Assembly: GCF_040126305.1 (NCBI RefSeq)
Contig: NZ_CP149510.1
Coordinates: forward strand, 3,669,001-3,733,000
Length of the DNA stretch: 64,000 bases
DNA from: Pararhizobium sp. A13
GTDB taxonomy: Bacteria; Pseudomonadota; Alphaproteobacteria; Rhizobiales; Rhizobiaceae
Direction: 5' to 3'
The position numbers and the translations under genes are program-made. A model generated the notes under the pieces. It ran no database searches. It was given only the letters and a program-made list of their open reading frames with translations, and had not been told where the DNA came from. Each line of letters starts with the position of its first letter. The first letter of the stretch is position 1. This document shows, in pieces, positions 28,001 to 35,126 of the stretch.

Positions 28001-28202
28001 AAGCACCGTCGAACTGGGTGTTGACCGACACCACCGGCTGGTCCACCTGCGGCAACTCGCGGATCTCGATGCCGTTCAGGGCTGCCAGGCCGGCAACGAT
28101 GATCAGCGTGTTGACGACCAGCGCGAAAATCGGGCGGCGAATGAAGAGCGCGGTAAAACCGGCCGTGCGCCCGGCCTCGTGATGCTCGCCTGCGCCGCTC
28201 AT
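25062..28202 (-). CDS. RND efflux pump permease (HAE-1 type)
   Basis: The inner-membrane proton-driven pump of a tripartite multidrug exporter, 1046 residues, in line with AcrB/MexB. It begins with a membrane helix (RPIFALVVNTLIIVAGLAAL). The proton-relay aspartates are visible in ATGLVVDDAIVVLENIVRR within helix IV. Two large periplasmic loops lie at about residues 45-340 and 560-870. The start overlaps the adaptor stop by 4 nt. There is no TetR-type regulator and no TolC-like channel in the window. Confidence 0.96.
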   Translation of the reverse strand: MSGAGEHHEAGRTAGFTALFIRRPIFALVVNTLIIVAGLAALNGIEIRELPQVDQPVVSVNTQFDGASPETVDRELTSVIEGAVSRVQGIKDISSTSQYAQSRVTLQFSDTTDIGQASNDIRDALGRVANQLPEDADEPRIVKADADSQPILRLALTSDTLSMEDLTLLAENEITDRLAAVEGVADVQINGDQEKIFRIDVNQSKLASRGLTVANLRDALATASLDVPAGSLTSADQDISVRATAGLQTPEEFENLILGDNVRLGDIATVTLGPDIGTSSLRSDGRQGIGLGIIRQAQSNTLDISEGVKKAVATIDEILPQGTQLKVTSDDAVFIDGAIHEVEIALAASVIIVTIVIYLFLLDWRATLIPTLTMPIALVGTCAAIYLAGFSINILTLLAIVLATGLVVDDAIVVLENIVRRRGEGMGPRAAAVLGTLEVFFAVIATTATLVAVFVPLSFLPGQTGGLFREFGFVLAFAILLSAFVSLTLCPMLASRMLKPHGGEHGHTGFMARIGAFAAGFYRRTLRACLNSPLIVFMVAVMVTATGAGAFTLLKSELTPTEDRARIMLRMQAPQGVSLEYTQAQMRRVEDGLKPLVDSGEIANIFSISGQGGSVNSGFMVLTLAPWSDRERTQQQISADITKMTVNIPSIRVFPIQPNSLGIRGAGNGLQVALVGNDYGKLGDAAAKLVRQMEDSGRFENVRLNYEENQAQLSVTIDRERASDLGIDIKGLSSALQAMLDGNSVLDVYVEGEAYPVKLLSTTNPVNDPTDLQNIFLKTGDGKIVPMSSIATVEEKAVAPQLARESQLRSVSLSAGLTSGLALGDALTMVEDMAQPLLPPGSRVVPLAEAATLDENANGMFVTFGFALVIIFLVLAAQFESLVSGLIIMSTVPLGLACAVFAMVMTGNTLNIYSQIGLVLLVGIMAKNGILIVEFANQLRDRGEDLRSAIEDAANIRLRPVMMTMIATIVGAVPLVLASGAGAEARIALGGVLVGGLGLATVVTLYLTPVAYLVIARFTKPHVDEERRLHRELEQAEALQLAEAAE

Positions 28203-29407
28203 TTCGTGGCCTCCGCTTCGGAGACCTTCTGTTCCTGATCACCTTGCTGCGGCTTCTGTTGCCGCGGCTGCTCTTCGCTCGCCACGCGCACCGCGCCACC
28301 GTCACGCAGGCGCTGCACGCCCTCCATCACCACGGCATCGCCCTTGGCAAGCTCCGCCTCGACCAGCACCTTGTCGGAATTGCGCTGGATGATCTTGACC
28401 GGAATCTTCTGCGATTTTTCCGCCTCGACGCGCCAGACATAGGACCCGTCGGCGCTCCACTGGATCGCCAGCGGATTGACCGTCGGATACTGGTCGCCGG
28501 GGAAACGGACCGCGACGGAGAAGGACATGCCGGCCCTGAGCGTATCGTTGGGATTGTCGATCCGCGCCCGGACCCTCAGCGTCCGGCTTGCCTGGTCGAT
28601 GCGGTTGTCGATGGCGTGAATAGCACCGGAATATTCTGACCCCGGCAGGGCGATGGCCGAGGCCGTCACCGCCTGTCCAACGGAGATTTTCGTCGAAAAC
28701 CGCTCCGGCGCCCAGAAATCGACGAGGATCTGCGAGCGGTCGTCAACGACGGCGATCGGCGTCGAAGTCGTGACATAGTCCCCCGGATTGACGGTGATGA
28801 TGCCGACGATGCCGCCGGACGGCGCGACAATGTCGCGGCGCTTCAGGTCAAGCTCCGCCGTCTGCAGCGCAAGCTCGGCGGCCTGCATGGCGAATTCCGC
28901 CTCGCGCAACACCGCGACGGAGACCGCATTGCCGAGCCTGCGGTTGCGCTCGACCTTTTCGCGGGCGCTGTCGACGGCGACCTTCGCCTGTGCGGCGGCG
29001 ATCTTCTGTTCGTCGCTGTCGAGACGGGCAATGACCTGCCCCTTCTCGATCCGATCGCCGGAGTGGACCAGCACCTCGGTCAGATTACCGGTCGCCTGCG
29101 GCGTCACTGCGACGGACAAGATCGCCTCGCCATTGCCGATGGCGTTCAACCTGTCGTTGACAACGGCGCTATCGACCGGCTGCGTGACAACGAGCGGCGC
29201 ACCACCGCCCTGCCCGCGTCGGCCCGAACCTTGCCCCTGGCCGTCGGCCGCCCCATCCGCCGGCTTTGCGGCAAAAGCCAGCAGCTGCTCGGGCACGCCC
29301 GCCTTGGCAAGCATCGCGCCGGCGCCCGGCACGAAGCGAACCCAGATACCCAGGCCGACCGCAAGAATGACCAGACTGATCGACAGCTGCTTCCAAAGCC
29401 GCATCAA
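28199..29407 (-). CDS. RND efflux periplasmic adaptor
   Basis: The 402-residue membrane fusion protein of the pump. One N-terminal helix (LSISLVILAVGLGIWV) anchors it; I see no lipobox Cys. The lipoyl half-motifs (GEAILSVAVTPQATGNLTEV and GGIVGIITVNPGDYV) flank a helical hairpin. The C-terminus is Gln/Glu-rich and low in complexity. It is upstream of the permease in the operon; a palindrome at 29514-29531 lies in the control region before it. Confidence 0.94.
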   Translation of the reverse strand: MMRLWKQLSISLVILAVGLGIWVRFVPGAGAMLAKAGVPEQLLAFAAKPADGAADGQGQGSGRRGQGGGAPLVVTQPVDSAVVNDRLNAIGNGEAILSVAVTPQATGNLTEVLVHSGDRIEKGQVIARLDSDEQKIAAAQAKVAVDSAREKVERNRRLGNAVSVAVLREAEFAMQAAELALQTAELDLKRRDIVAPSGGIVGIITVNPGDYVTTSTPIAVVDDRSQILVDFWAPERFSTKISVGQAVTASAIALPGSEYSGAIHAIDNRIDQASRTLRVRARIDNPNDTLRAGMSFSVAVRFPGDQYPTVNPLAIQWSADGSYVWRVEAEKSQKIPVKIIQRNSDKVLVEAELAKGDAVVMEGVQRLRDGGAVRVASEEQPRQQKPQQGDQEQKVSEAEATK

Positions 29408-29513
29408 GGAACTCCATTGAAATCCACGGCTCCCGGCCGCAGCGGCGCGCGGGGTCCATCAACAAGGCCAACTATCCCCTTTTGCCGCAGCCCGGGCAAT
29501 GCCAGAATACCAT

Positions 29514-29531
29514 CATTACGCAATTGTAATG
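29514..29531. promoter_or_regulatory. Candidate operator between the efflux operon and the AhpD-like gene
   Basis: CATTAC and GTAATG are perfect six-base arms around GCAATT. The site lies about 110 bp upstream of the efflux adaptor and 57 bp before the AhpD-like gene, in the only shared intergenic space. The regulator is not known and none is encoded next to it. Confidence 0.4.
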
Positions 29532-29587
29532 AAAGCCATTTTCGGTCCAGAGCAGCCGCTGCCAATCAAACAATGCCCGGAGGCCCC

Positions 29588-29998
29588 ATGAGCACCATTG
29601 CCAGAAATCAGAACCCGGAATCCGATCCCCGCGTCAAAGCGGTGTTCGACGACATCCGCGCCACCCGCAACTCCGACTTCATCAACAACATGTGGCACTA
29701 CCTCGCCTTCGATGCCGATCTGCTCGAAAACACCTGGGCCGAGGTCAAGACGGTGATGGCAACACCCTCGGCGCTCGATCCGCTGACCAAGGAAATGCTC
29801 TATATCGCCGTCTCCGTCACCAATGGCTGCGGCTACTGCGCCCATTCGCATACGGCCGCGGCAAAAGCCAAGGGCATGACTGCCGAGCAGCATGCCGATC
29901 TCCTGCGCGTCATTTCGCTCGCCGCCAAGACCAACCAGCTCGCAACCGCGCTGCAGGTTCCCGTCGATCCCGTCTTCGATGCCGATCATCGGCCCTGA
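29588..29998 (+). CDS. Carboxymuconolactone decarboxylase/AhpD-like protein
   Basis: A 136-residue alpha-helical protein with the AhpD active-site motif CGYCAHSH (Cys81, Cys84, His88), which implies a thiol peroxidase or disulfide-reducing activity rather than lactone chemistry. I start at ATG 29588, with CCGGAGG five bases upstream. It diverges from the efflux operon, so the two may share control. The natural substrate is unknown. Confidence 0.9.
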   Translation: MSTIARNQNPESDPRVKAVFDDIRATRNSDFINNMWHYLAFDADLLENTWAEVKTVMATPSALDPLTKEMLYIAVSVTNGCGYCAHSHTAAAKAKGMTAEQHADLLRVISLAAKTNQLATALQVPVDPVFDADHRP

Positions 29999-30101
29999 TC
30001 GCGGCACAAAAGCGGTTGCTGGCGCAAAGAAGCTGGACTTCCCGGAATAAAAGAGGAACGGAATTCTGGCCTTTCGGCTCCGAATCACTACATTGAGCCG
30101 C

Positions 30102-32738
30102 ATGAGCAATGGATTTGACGATATTCCCTTCTTCGACGAGGAGCCGGCGCCGCGTCCTACGCGCGGGCACCAGCCGGCGCCGCCCGCCCCCACCGGTGGC
30201 ATCGCCGCCCGCGCCATGGCAGCGCGTGACCAGCATCGGGCACCCGATTATCTTTCCGGCCTGAACCCGGAACAGCGCGAAGCGGTCGAAACGCTGGATG
30301 GCCCGGTCCTGGTGCTTGCCGGCGCCGGCACCGGCAAGACCCGCGTGCTCACGACCCGCATCGCCCATATCCTGTCGACCGGTCGCGCCTATCCCAGCCA
30401 GATCCTCGCCGTCACCTTCACCAACAAGGCAGCGCGCGAAATGAAGGAGCGCATCGGCGTTCTGGTCGGCGCCGCCGTCGAGGGCATGCCCTGGATGGGC
30501 ACCTTCCACTCGATCGGCGTCAAGCTGATGCGCCGCCACGCCGAACTCGTCGGCCTCAAGTCCTCGTTCACCATCCTCGACACCGACGACGTGGTGCGCC
30601 TGATCAAGCAGATCATTCAGGCCGAGGGCATCGACGACAAGCGCTGGCCGGCCAAGCAGTTCGCCCAGATGATCGACGGCTGGAAGAACAAGGGCTTCGG
30701 CCCCGCCGACATCCCCGAAGGCGACGCCCGCTCCTTTGCCAACGGCAGAGGCCGCGAGCTCTACGCCGCCTACCAGGCCCGGCTGATGACGCTGAACGCC
30801 TGCGATTTCGGCGATCTTTTGCTCCACCCGATCCGCATGTTCCGCGCCCATCCGGATGTGCTGAAGGAATATCACGACAAGTTCCGCTATATCCTCGTCG
30901 ACGAGTACCAGGACACCAACACCGCCCAATACATGTGGCTGAGGCTGCTCGCCCAGCGTCCGGTTAGAAAGAACCCCTCCCCAACCCCTCCCCACAAGGG
31001 GGAGGGGTTTGCCGGGTCGTACTCGCCGCGATCATCATTGGATGCAGAATTGGACGAGAGGTCGCGGCAATCTAGCCCCTCGCCCTTGTGGGAAGGGGTT
31101 GGGGAGGGGTCTTCGTCGTCACGATCAGCTAGCGACAATGGCCGTATCAACATTTGCTGCGTCGGCGACGACGACCAGTCGATCTATGGCTGGCGCGGCG
31201 CCGAGGTCGACAACATCCTGCGCTTCGAGAAGGATTTTCCCGGCGCCAAGGTGATCAAGCTCGAGCGCAACTACCGCTCCACCGAGCATATTCTCGGCGC
31301 CGCCGCCCATCTGATCGCCCATAACGAAGGCCGCCTCGGCAAGACGCTGTTCACCGATCGGGCGAACCCCGACGATGACAAGGTACAAGTCCACGCCGCC
31401 TGGGATTCGGAAGAGGAAGCCCGCGCCGTCGGCGAGGAGATCGAACAGCTGCAGCGCCAGAAGCACAATCTGAACGACATGGCGATCCTGGTGCGCGCCT
31501 CCTTCCAGATGCGCGAGTTCGAAGACCGCTTCGTCACGCTTGGCCTGAATTACCGCGTCATCGGCGGCCCGCGCTTCTACGAGCGGCTGGAAATCCGCGA
31601 TGCGCTCGCCTATTTCCGCCTCGTCTGCCAGCCCGCCGACGACCTCGCCTTCGAGCGCATCGTCAACACCCCGAAGCGCGGCCTTGGCGATACGACGGTG
31701 CGCAGCCTTCACGACTATGCCCGCGGCCGCAACATCCCGATGCTCGCCGCCGCCGCCGATCTCATCGAAACCGACGAGATGAAGGCCAAGCCGCGCAAAT
31801 CGCTGTTCGACGTCGTCACCATGTTCCAGCGCTGGCAGGGCCTCTTGGAGACCACGCCGCACACCGAGCTTGCCGAGACCATCCTCGAAGAGTCCGGCTA
31901 TACGGACATGTGGAAAAACGACAAGTCGGCCGAAGCGCCCGGGCGCCTCGAAAACCTCAAGGAGCTCATCCGCTCGATGGAAGCGTTCGAGAGCATGCGC
32001 GGCTTCCTCGAGCACATCGCGCTGGTCATGGATGTCGAGCAGAATGCAGAGCTCGACGCCGTCTCGATCATGACGCTGCATTCAGCAAAAGGCCTGGAAT
32101 TCGAAACCGTCTTCCTGCCCGGCTGGGAGGAAGGCCTGTTTCCGCACCAGCGCGCGCTCGACGAAGGCGGCCGCTCGGGCCTCGAGGAAGAACGCCGCCT
32201 TGCCTATGTGGGTCTCACGCGGGCAAAACGCCGCTGCCACATCTGGTTCGTCTCCAACCGCCGCATCCACGGCCTGTGGCAATCGACGCTGCCCTCCCGC
32301 TTCCTCGACGAACTGCCGGTCACCCATGTCGAAGTGTCGGAGGCCGAACAATCCTATGGCGGCTACAACCGCGGCGGCTACGGCCAGTCCCGCTTCGACA
32401 AGCAGGAACCGTTTGCCAATTCCTACTCCACCCCCGGCTGGAAACGCGCCCAGGCCAACAAGACCGACGCCACCCGCGACAACTGGGGCACCCGCTCCGG
32501 CGTGTCGATCGAGCGCATCGGCTACGGCGAATCCGGGCCCCGCGCCCGCACGATCGACGGCGAACTCATCGCCAAGTCAAAAGTCGACGAACCCTCGAAA
32601 TTCAACGTCGGCGACCGGGTGTTTCACATCAAGTTCGGCAACGGAAACATTGCCGGGATCGAGGGCAACAAGCTGACGATCGATTTCGATCGGGCGGGGC
32701 AGAAGCGGGTGCTGGACGGGTTTGTCGAGCGGGTGTGA
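30102..32738 (+). CDS. uvrD: ATP-dependent DNA helicase UvrD (UvrD/PcrA/Rep family), with inserted segment
   Basis: A superfamily 1A 3'-5' helicase of nucleotide excision and mismatch repair, 878 residues from the ATG at 30102 (a TTG at 30093 is also in frame). Motif I is AGAGTGKTRVL near residues 71-81, motif Ia VTFTNKAAREMK, II DEYQD (267-271), III VGDDDQSIYGWRG (near 353), IV ERNYRST, V TLHSAKGLEFETVFL and VI YVGLTRAKRR. Residues about 290-337, between II and III, are a Ser/Pro/Arg-rich stretch encoded by a palindromic DNA repeat. All motifs remain intact, so the gene looks functional. The C-terminus is Gly/Tyr-rich and then forms a UvrD C-terminal domain. Confidence 0.95.
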   Translation: MSNGFDDIPFFDEEPAPRPTRGHQPAPPAPTGGIAARAMAARDQHRAPDYLSGLNPEQREAVETLDGPVLVLAGAGTGKTRVLTTRIAHILSTGRAYPSQILAVTFTNKAAREMKERIGVLVGAAVEGMPWMGTFHSIGVKLMRRHAELVGLKSSFTILDTDDVVRLIKQIIQAEGIDDKRWPAKQFAQMIDGWKNKGFGPADIPEGDARSFANGRGRELYAAYQARLMTLNACDFGDLLLHPIRMFRAHPDVLKEYHDKFRYILVDEYQDTNTAQYMWLRLLAQRPVRKNPSPTPPHKGEGFAGSYSPRSSLDAELDERSRQSSPSPLWEGVGEGSSSSRSASDNGRINICCVGDDDQSIYGWRGAEVDNILRFEKDFPGAKVIKLERNYRSTEHILGAAAHLIAHNEGRLGKTLFTDRANPDDDKVQVHAAWDSEEEARAVGEEIEQLQRQKHNLNDMAILVRASFQMREFEDRFVTLGLNYRVIGGPRFYERLEIRDALAYFRLVCQPADDLAFERIVNTPKRGLGDTTVRSLHDYARGRNIPMLAAAADLIETDEMKAKPRKSLFDVVTMFQRWQGLLETTPHTELAETILEESGYTDMWKNDKSAEAPGRLENLKELIRSMEAFESMRGFLEHIALVMDVEQNAELDAVSIMTLHSAKGLEFETVFLPGWEEGLFPHQRALDEGGRSGLEEERRLAYVGLTRAKRRCHIWFVSNRRIHGLWQSTLPSRFLDELPVTHVEVSEAEQSYGGYNRGGYGQSRFDKQEPFANSYSTPGWKRAQANKTDATRDNWGTRSGVSIERIGYGESGPRARTIDGELIAKSKVDEPSKFNVGDRVFHIKFGNGNIAGIEGNKLTIDFDRAGQKRVLDGFVERV
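30971..31111. repeat. Palindromic repeat inside uvrD
   Basis: Outer arms of about 39 bp, 30971-31010 and 31073-31111, are inverted copies with about four mismatches. Each arm contains a smaller hairpin of the type CCCCTCCCC-ACAA-GGGGGAGGGG. Inner GCCGCGA/TCGCGGC also pair. The element is open in the uvrD frame, with no stop. Its composition and architecture resemble the element at 60854-60971. Confidence 0.88.
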
Positions 32739-32752
32739 GGGCACCTTGTGAG

Positions 32753-32791
32753 TGGATCCTCGGGTCAAGCCTGGCTTGACCCGAGGATCCA
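32753..32791. repeat. Perfect 39-bp palindrome after uvrD
   Basis: Nineteen-base arms (32753-32771 and 32773-32791; left arm starts TGGATCCTCGGGTC) with one central base. There is no U-tract, so it looks more like a dispersed palindromic repeat than a simple terminator, though it could end uvrD transcription. It lies 14 bp after the uvrD stop. Confidence 0.8.
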
Positions 32792-32881
32792 TTTCCAAGC
32801 CGCGGGCAGTCTCCTTTTCAAACAGAATCGAGCCCCCGCAGGCCGCCCGATCCCCCTAACAGGCACAGCGAATACCCCCAC

Positions 32882-33340
32882 CTAAAGCGGCAATTCCGAC
32901 GTCTGCTTGATCACCTGGCTCGGGACATCGGTCTTGACGTTCTGCACCCCCTTGATACGGCTGAGATGCTCGGACTGGAAGCGCCGGTAGTCGTCGATAT
33001 CCTCCGCCACGACGCGCAGCAGAACGTCGCAGTCGCCGAGCATCAGGTAGCATTCCAGTACCTGCGGAAACCGCCGGACCTTTTCGACGAAATACTCGAT
33101 GGTGTCCTCGTCCTGCGCCGTCAGCCACACCCGTGTGAACAGGGTCAGCCGTTTTCCGAGCTTCGCCGGGTTCAGCACCGCGACGTAGCGGTCGATGATG
33201 CCAGCCTCCTCCAGGAGCTTGACCCGCCGCAGGCAGGGCGACGGCGACAGCCCCACCTCCTTCGCCAGTTCGATGTTCTGCATCCTGCCGTCACGCTGCA
33301 GGGCTCTCAAAATCTTCCGGTCGATGTCGTCAAGCTGCAT
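32882..33340 (-). CDS. Lrp/AsnC family regulator
   Basis: A 152-residue transcription factor: an N-terminal helix-turn-helix (MQLDDIDRKILRALQRDGRM, then ELAKEVGLSPSPCLRRVKLL) and a C-terminal ligand-sensing RAM/AsnC domain (residues 65-150, LECYLMLGDCDVLLRVVAED). The start at 33340 is the normal Lrp N-terminus. It diverges from azlCD, and inverted repeats lie in the gap, so it probably controls the exporter in response to an amino acid, as in other Lrp-azlCD pairs. The ligand is inferred. Confidence 0.93.
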   Translation of the reverse strand: MQLDDIDRKILRALQRDGRMQNIELAKEVGLSPSPCLRRVKLLEEAGIIDRYVAVLNPAKLGKRLTLFTRVWLTAQDEDTIEYFVEKVRRFPQVLECYLMLGDCDVLLRVVAEDIDDYRRFQSEHLSRIKGVQNVKTDVPSQVIKQTSELPL

Positions 33341-33362
33341 GTGGCACCTGATTTCAATATAG

Positions 33363-33437
33363 TTGTTAATAGCAATACATGATGCCAAACAGGATGAAAA
33401 TACCGCTATCTTCGCCACCAAATTGCGTGAAGTTTGG
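33363..33437. promoter_or_regulatory. Candidate Lrp operators between lrp and azlC
   Basis: Two imperfect palindromes occur in this AT-rich gap: TTGTTA-A-TAGCAA at 33363-33375 (one mismatch) and CCAAA-N10-TTTGG at 33418-33437. They lie upstream of both divergent genes. Assignment to the Lrp protein rests on position only. Confidence 0.45.
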
Positions 33438-33488
33438 AATAAAAAAAGCACTCCAAAGTGATGCCGCCGACCGGCGACGGGAGTGAAC

Positions 33489-34232
33489 ATGATGAGCGCA
33501 ATCGAGACCAACGCACAACAGCGCATCGACAACCGCACCCTGGCTGAGGTGCGCCGCGGCGTGGCGGCCTGCGTCCCCGTGCTGCTTGGCATTGTCCCCT
33601 ACGCGCTGGTGCTTGGGGCTCAGGCGGCGCAAAAGGATCTGAGCCTCATCGAGGTGCCTTTGATGACGGGGCTGAACTTCGCCGGCGGCTCAGAGTTCGC
33701 CGCCATCCAGCTCTGGACATCGCCGCCGCATGTCGCCCTCATCGTCGCCATCACGTTTCTGGTCAATAGCCGGCACCTGCTGATGGGTGCGGCGCTGGCG
33801 CCCTTTCTGCGGCATCTGCCGAAGCGCAAGGTGCTTCCGGCCCTCTTCGTCATGACCGACGAAAGCTGGGCGCTGGCCTTGGCCGATATCAGGGAGCGTG
33901 CCGCCCGCGGCCTGCACCCCGCATTCAGCATGCCCTATTACCTCGGCACCGCGCTTGTCTTCTACGCAGCCTGGGTAGGCTTCACCACACTCGGTGCAGT
34001 CCTCGGGCCGGTCCTCGGCGACGTTAAGGCCTATGGCTTCGACATGGCGTTCCCGGCGGTCTTCCTCGTCCTCATGCGCGGCATGTGGAAGGGGTTCGAT
34101 GCCGCCCGCCCCTGGCTGGTCAGCCTCGTTGTCGCCGCTGTGACCTATCTTGTCGTCCCAGGTGCCTTGTACGTTGCCGCCGGCGCCGTGTCCGGCCTCA
34201 TCGCAGCCTATATCCTTACAGGTGAAGCATGA
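33489..34232 (+). CDS. azlC: Branched-chain amino acid exporter, AzlC subunit
   Basis: The large subunit of the AzlCD exporter, 247 residues with about seven membrane segments. The family start RRGVAACVPVLLGIVPYALV and the motif NSRHLLMGAALAPFL are clear. I start at ATG 33489 with GGGAG five bases upstream; GTG 33483 and ATG 33492 are alternatives. The stop overlaps azlD by 4 nt. It diverges from lrp. A second azlCD pair lies at 51925-52958. Confidence 0.93.
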   Translation: MMSAIETNAQQRIDNRTLAEVRRGVAACVPVLLGIVPYALVLGAQAAQKDLSLIEVPLMTGLNFAGGSEFAAIQLWTSPPHVALIVAITFLVNSRHLLMGAALAPFLRHLPKRKVLPALFVMTDESWALALADIRERAARGLHPAFSMPYYLGTALVFYAAWVGFTTLGAVLGPVLGDVKAYGFDMAFPAVFLVLMRGMWKGFDAARPWLVSLVVAAVTYLVVPGALYVAAGAVSGLIAAYILTGEA

Positions 34233-34528
34233 TCGATCCGATGACATTCCTCACCATCGTCCTGATGGCGATCGTCACCTACGCGACGCGCATCGGCGGC
34301 TATCTCGTGCTGCGCAACCGCGCGCTCGGCGCCCGCGCCACGTCCGTCATGGAAGCGGCTCCCGGATGCGTGCTGATCTCAGTGATCGCCCCGGACTTTG
34401 TATCGAACAGCCCCGCGGACCTGATCGCAATTGCGTTGACGCTCGCCGCCGCCACACGCTTTTCCATGTTGCCAACGGTGACGATCGGCGTCGCGGCGGC
34501 AGGGTTCTTGCGCCATTTTATCGGGTGA
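34229..34528 (+). CDS. azlD: Branched-chain amino acid exporter, AzlD subunit
   Basis: The small subunit, 99 residues with three or four membrane helices (MTFLTIVLMAIVTYATRIGG at the start and a final helix near MLPTVTIGVAAAGFL). Motif VMEAAPGCVLISVIAP matches AzlD. Start overlaps azlC (ATGA), so translation is coupled. Nothing recognisable follows for about 600 nt. Confidence 0.93.
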   Translation: MIDPMTFLTIVLMAIVTYATRIGGYLVLRNRALGARATSVMEAAPGCVLISVIAPDFVSNSPADLIAIALTLAAATRFSMLPTVTIGVAAAGFLRHFIG

Positions 34529-34611
34529 CGCATGGACTTCCAAGTCCGCAGCGCGGATCCCCGAGACACACGCAATATCCCCGTCCCGCAAACCTCGCCT
34601 ACACTAGCTCC

Positions 34612-34935
34612 CGTCCCGCCCCCGGATACGCTGCCAGCCGTGGCAGTAAGGCGGGGCCGGCGCCGGGTTCGGGGAAAGGACGGAAGTCCCCGAGGCCGGG
34701 GTTCGCAAGAAGGTTCCCCTCCGCAGGCCGATGCTGCTGCGGGCGTGCAATCGCACAGAGGACCGACAAGGCCGTAGCGGAACGCGTTTGCGGGCAGAAA
34801 CCTCCGAACGGGGCGCTGAGAGGTGTCACCTATTCTTATTCTCACGAGGCAGCTTTCAGCGCCCCGTCCGACTTGCTCTTTGAAAACCACTGCGGTTTTC
34901 CCGCGCGTGTGCGGAAGCGTTTTTTTTGGGGGCGG
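34612..34935 (+). other. Hairpin-rich non-coding stretch, candidate RNA
   Basis: This is the core of a 598-nt gap without a supported gene (34529-35126). I see nested stems, for example CCCGCC/GGCGGG around CTGCCA-GCCG-TGGCAG, CGGGGA/TCCCCG, CCGCAG/CTGCGG and a long ACGGGGCGCTGA pairing with TCAGCGCCCCGT near 34815-34865. It ends with a weak CCGCG/TGCGG hairpin and a run of eight T around 34920-34927. Reading frames here lack domain matches or ribosome sites. It may be a structured RNA gene, or merged repeat debris. I compared it with the class A RNase P RNA consensus from memory and it does not fit. Confidence 0.3.
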
Positions 34936-34950
34936 CAGCGGATGCCGGAC

Positions 34951-35090
34951 TACCTCTCCCCCTGGGGGGATGGGTAGCGCCACGAACGCGGAGGAAAAGT
35001 ACCCCTCCCGCTCTTTGGGCCACCTTCTCCGCAAGGCGAGGGAAAGGCGGGACCCGCGCCCTCCTATTTTCCCCATCGCCACGGGTTGTG
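34951..35090. repeat. Degenerate palindromic repeat (low confidence)
   Basis: CCTCTCCCCCTGGGGGGATGGG at its left side folds back on itself, and the right part (CCTTCTCCGCAAGGCGAGGG) resembles common rhizobial palindromes. It has the same CTCCCC/GGGGAG composition as the elements in uvrD and between recN and ligA but is less regular. It lies just before the cyclase gene. Confidence 0.35.
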
Positions 35091-35126
35091 CTAGGCTCCG
35101 GTACCAGAGGGGCGGATGGCGTAGGG

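Noticed and set aside
30971..31111. Insertion sequence or frameshift in uvrD
   Set aside because: There is no transposase, the frame is kept, and both ends are repeat arms; a short palindromic repeat explains it better.
34612..34935. RNase P RNA gene in the hairpin-rich gap
   Set aside because: The conserved GAGGAAAGTC, AGAG and ACAGAA elements in the right order are missing.
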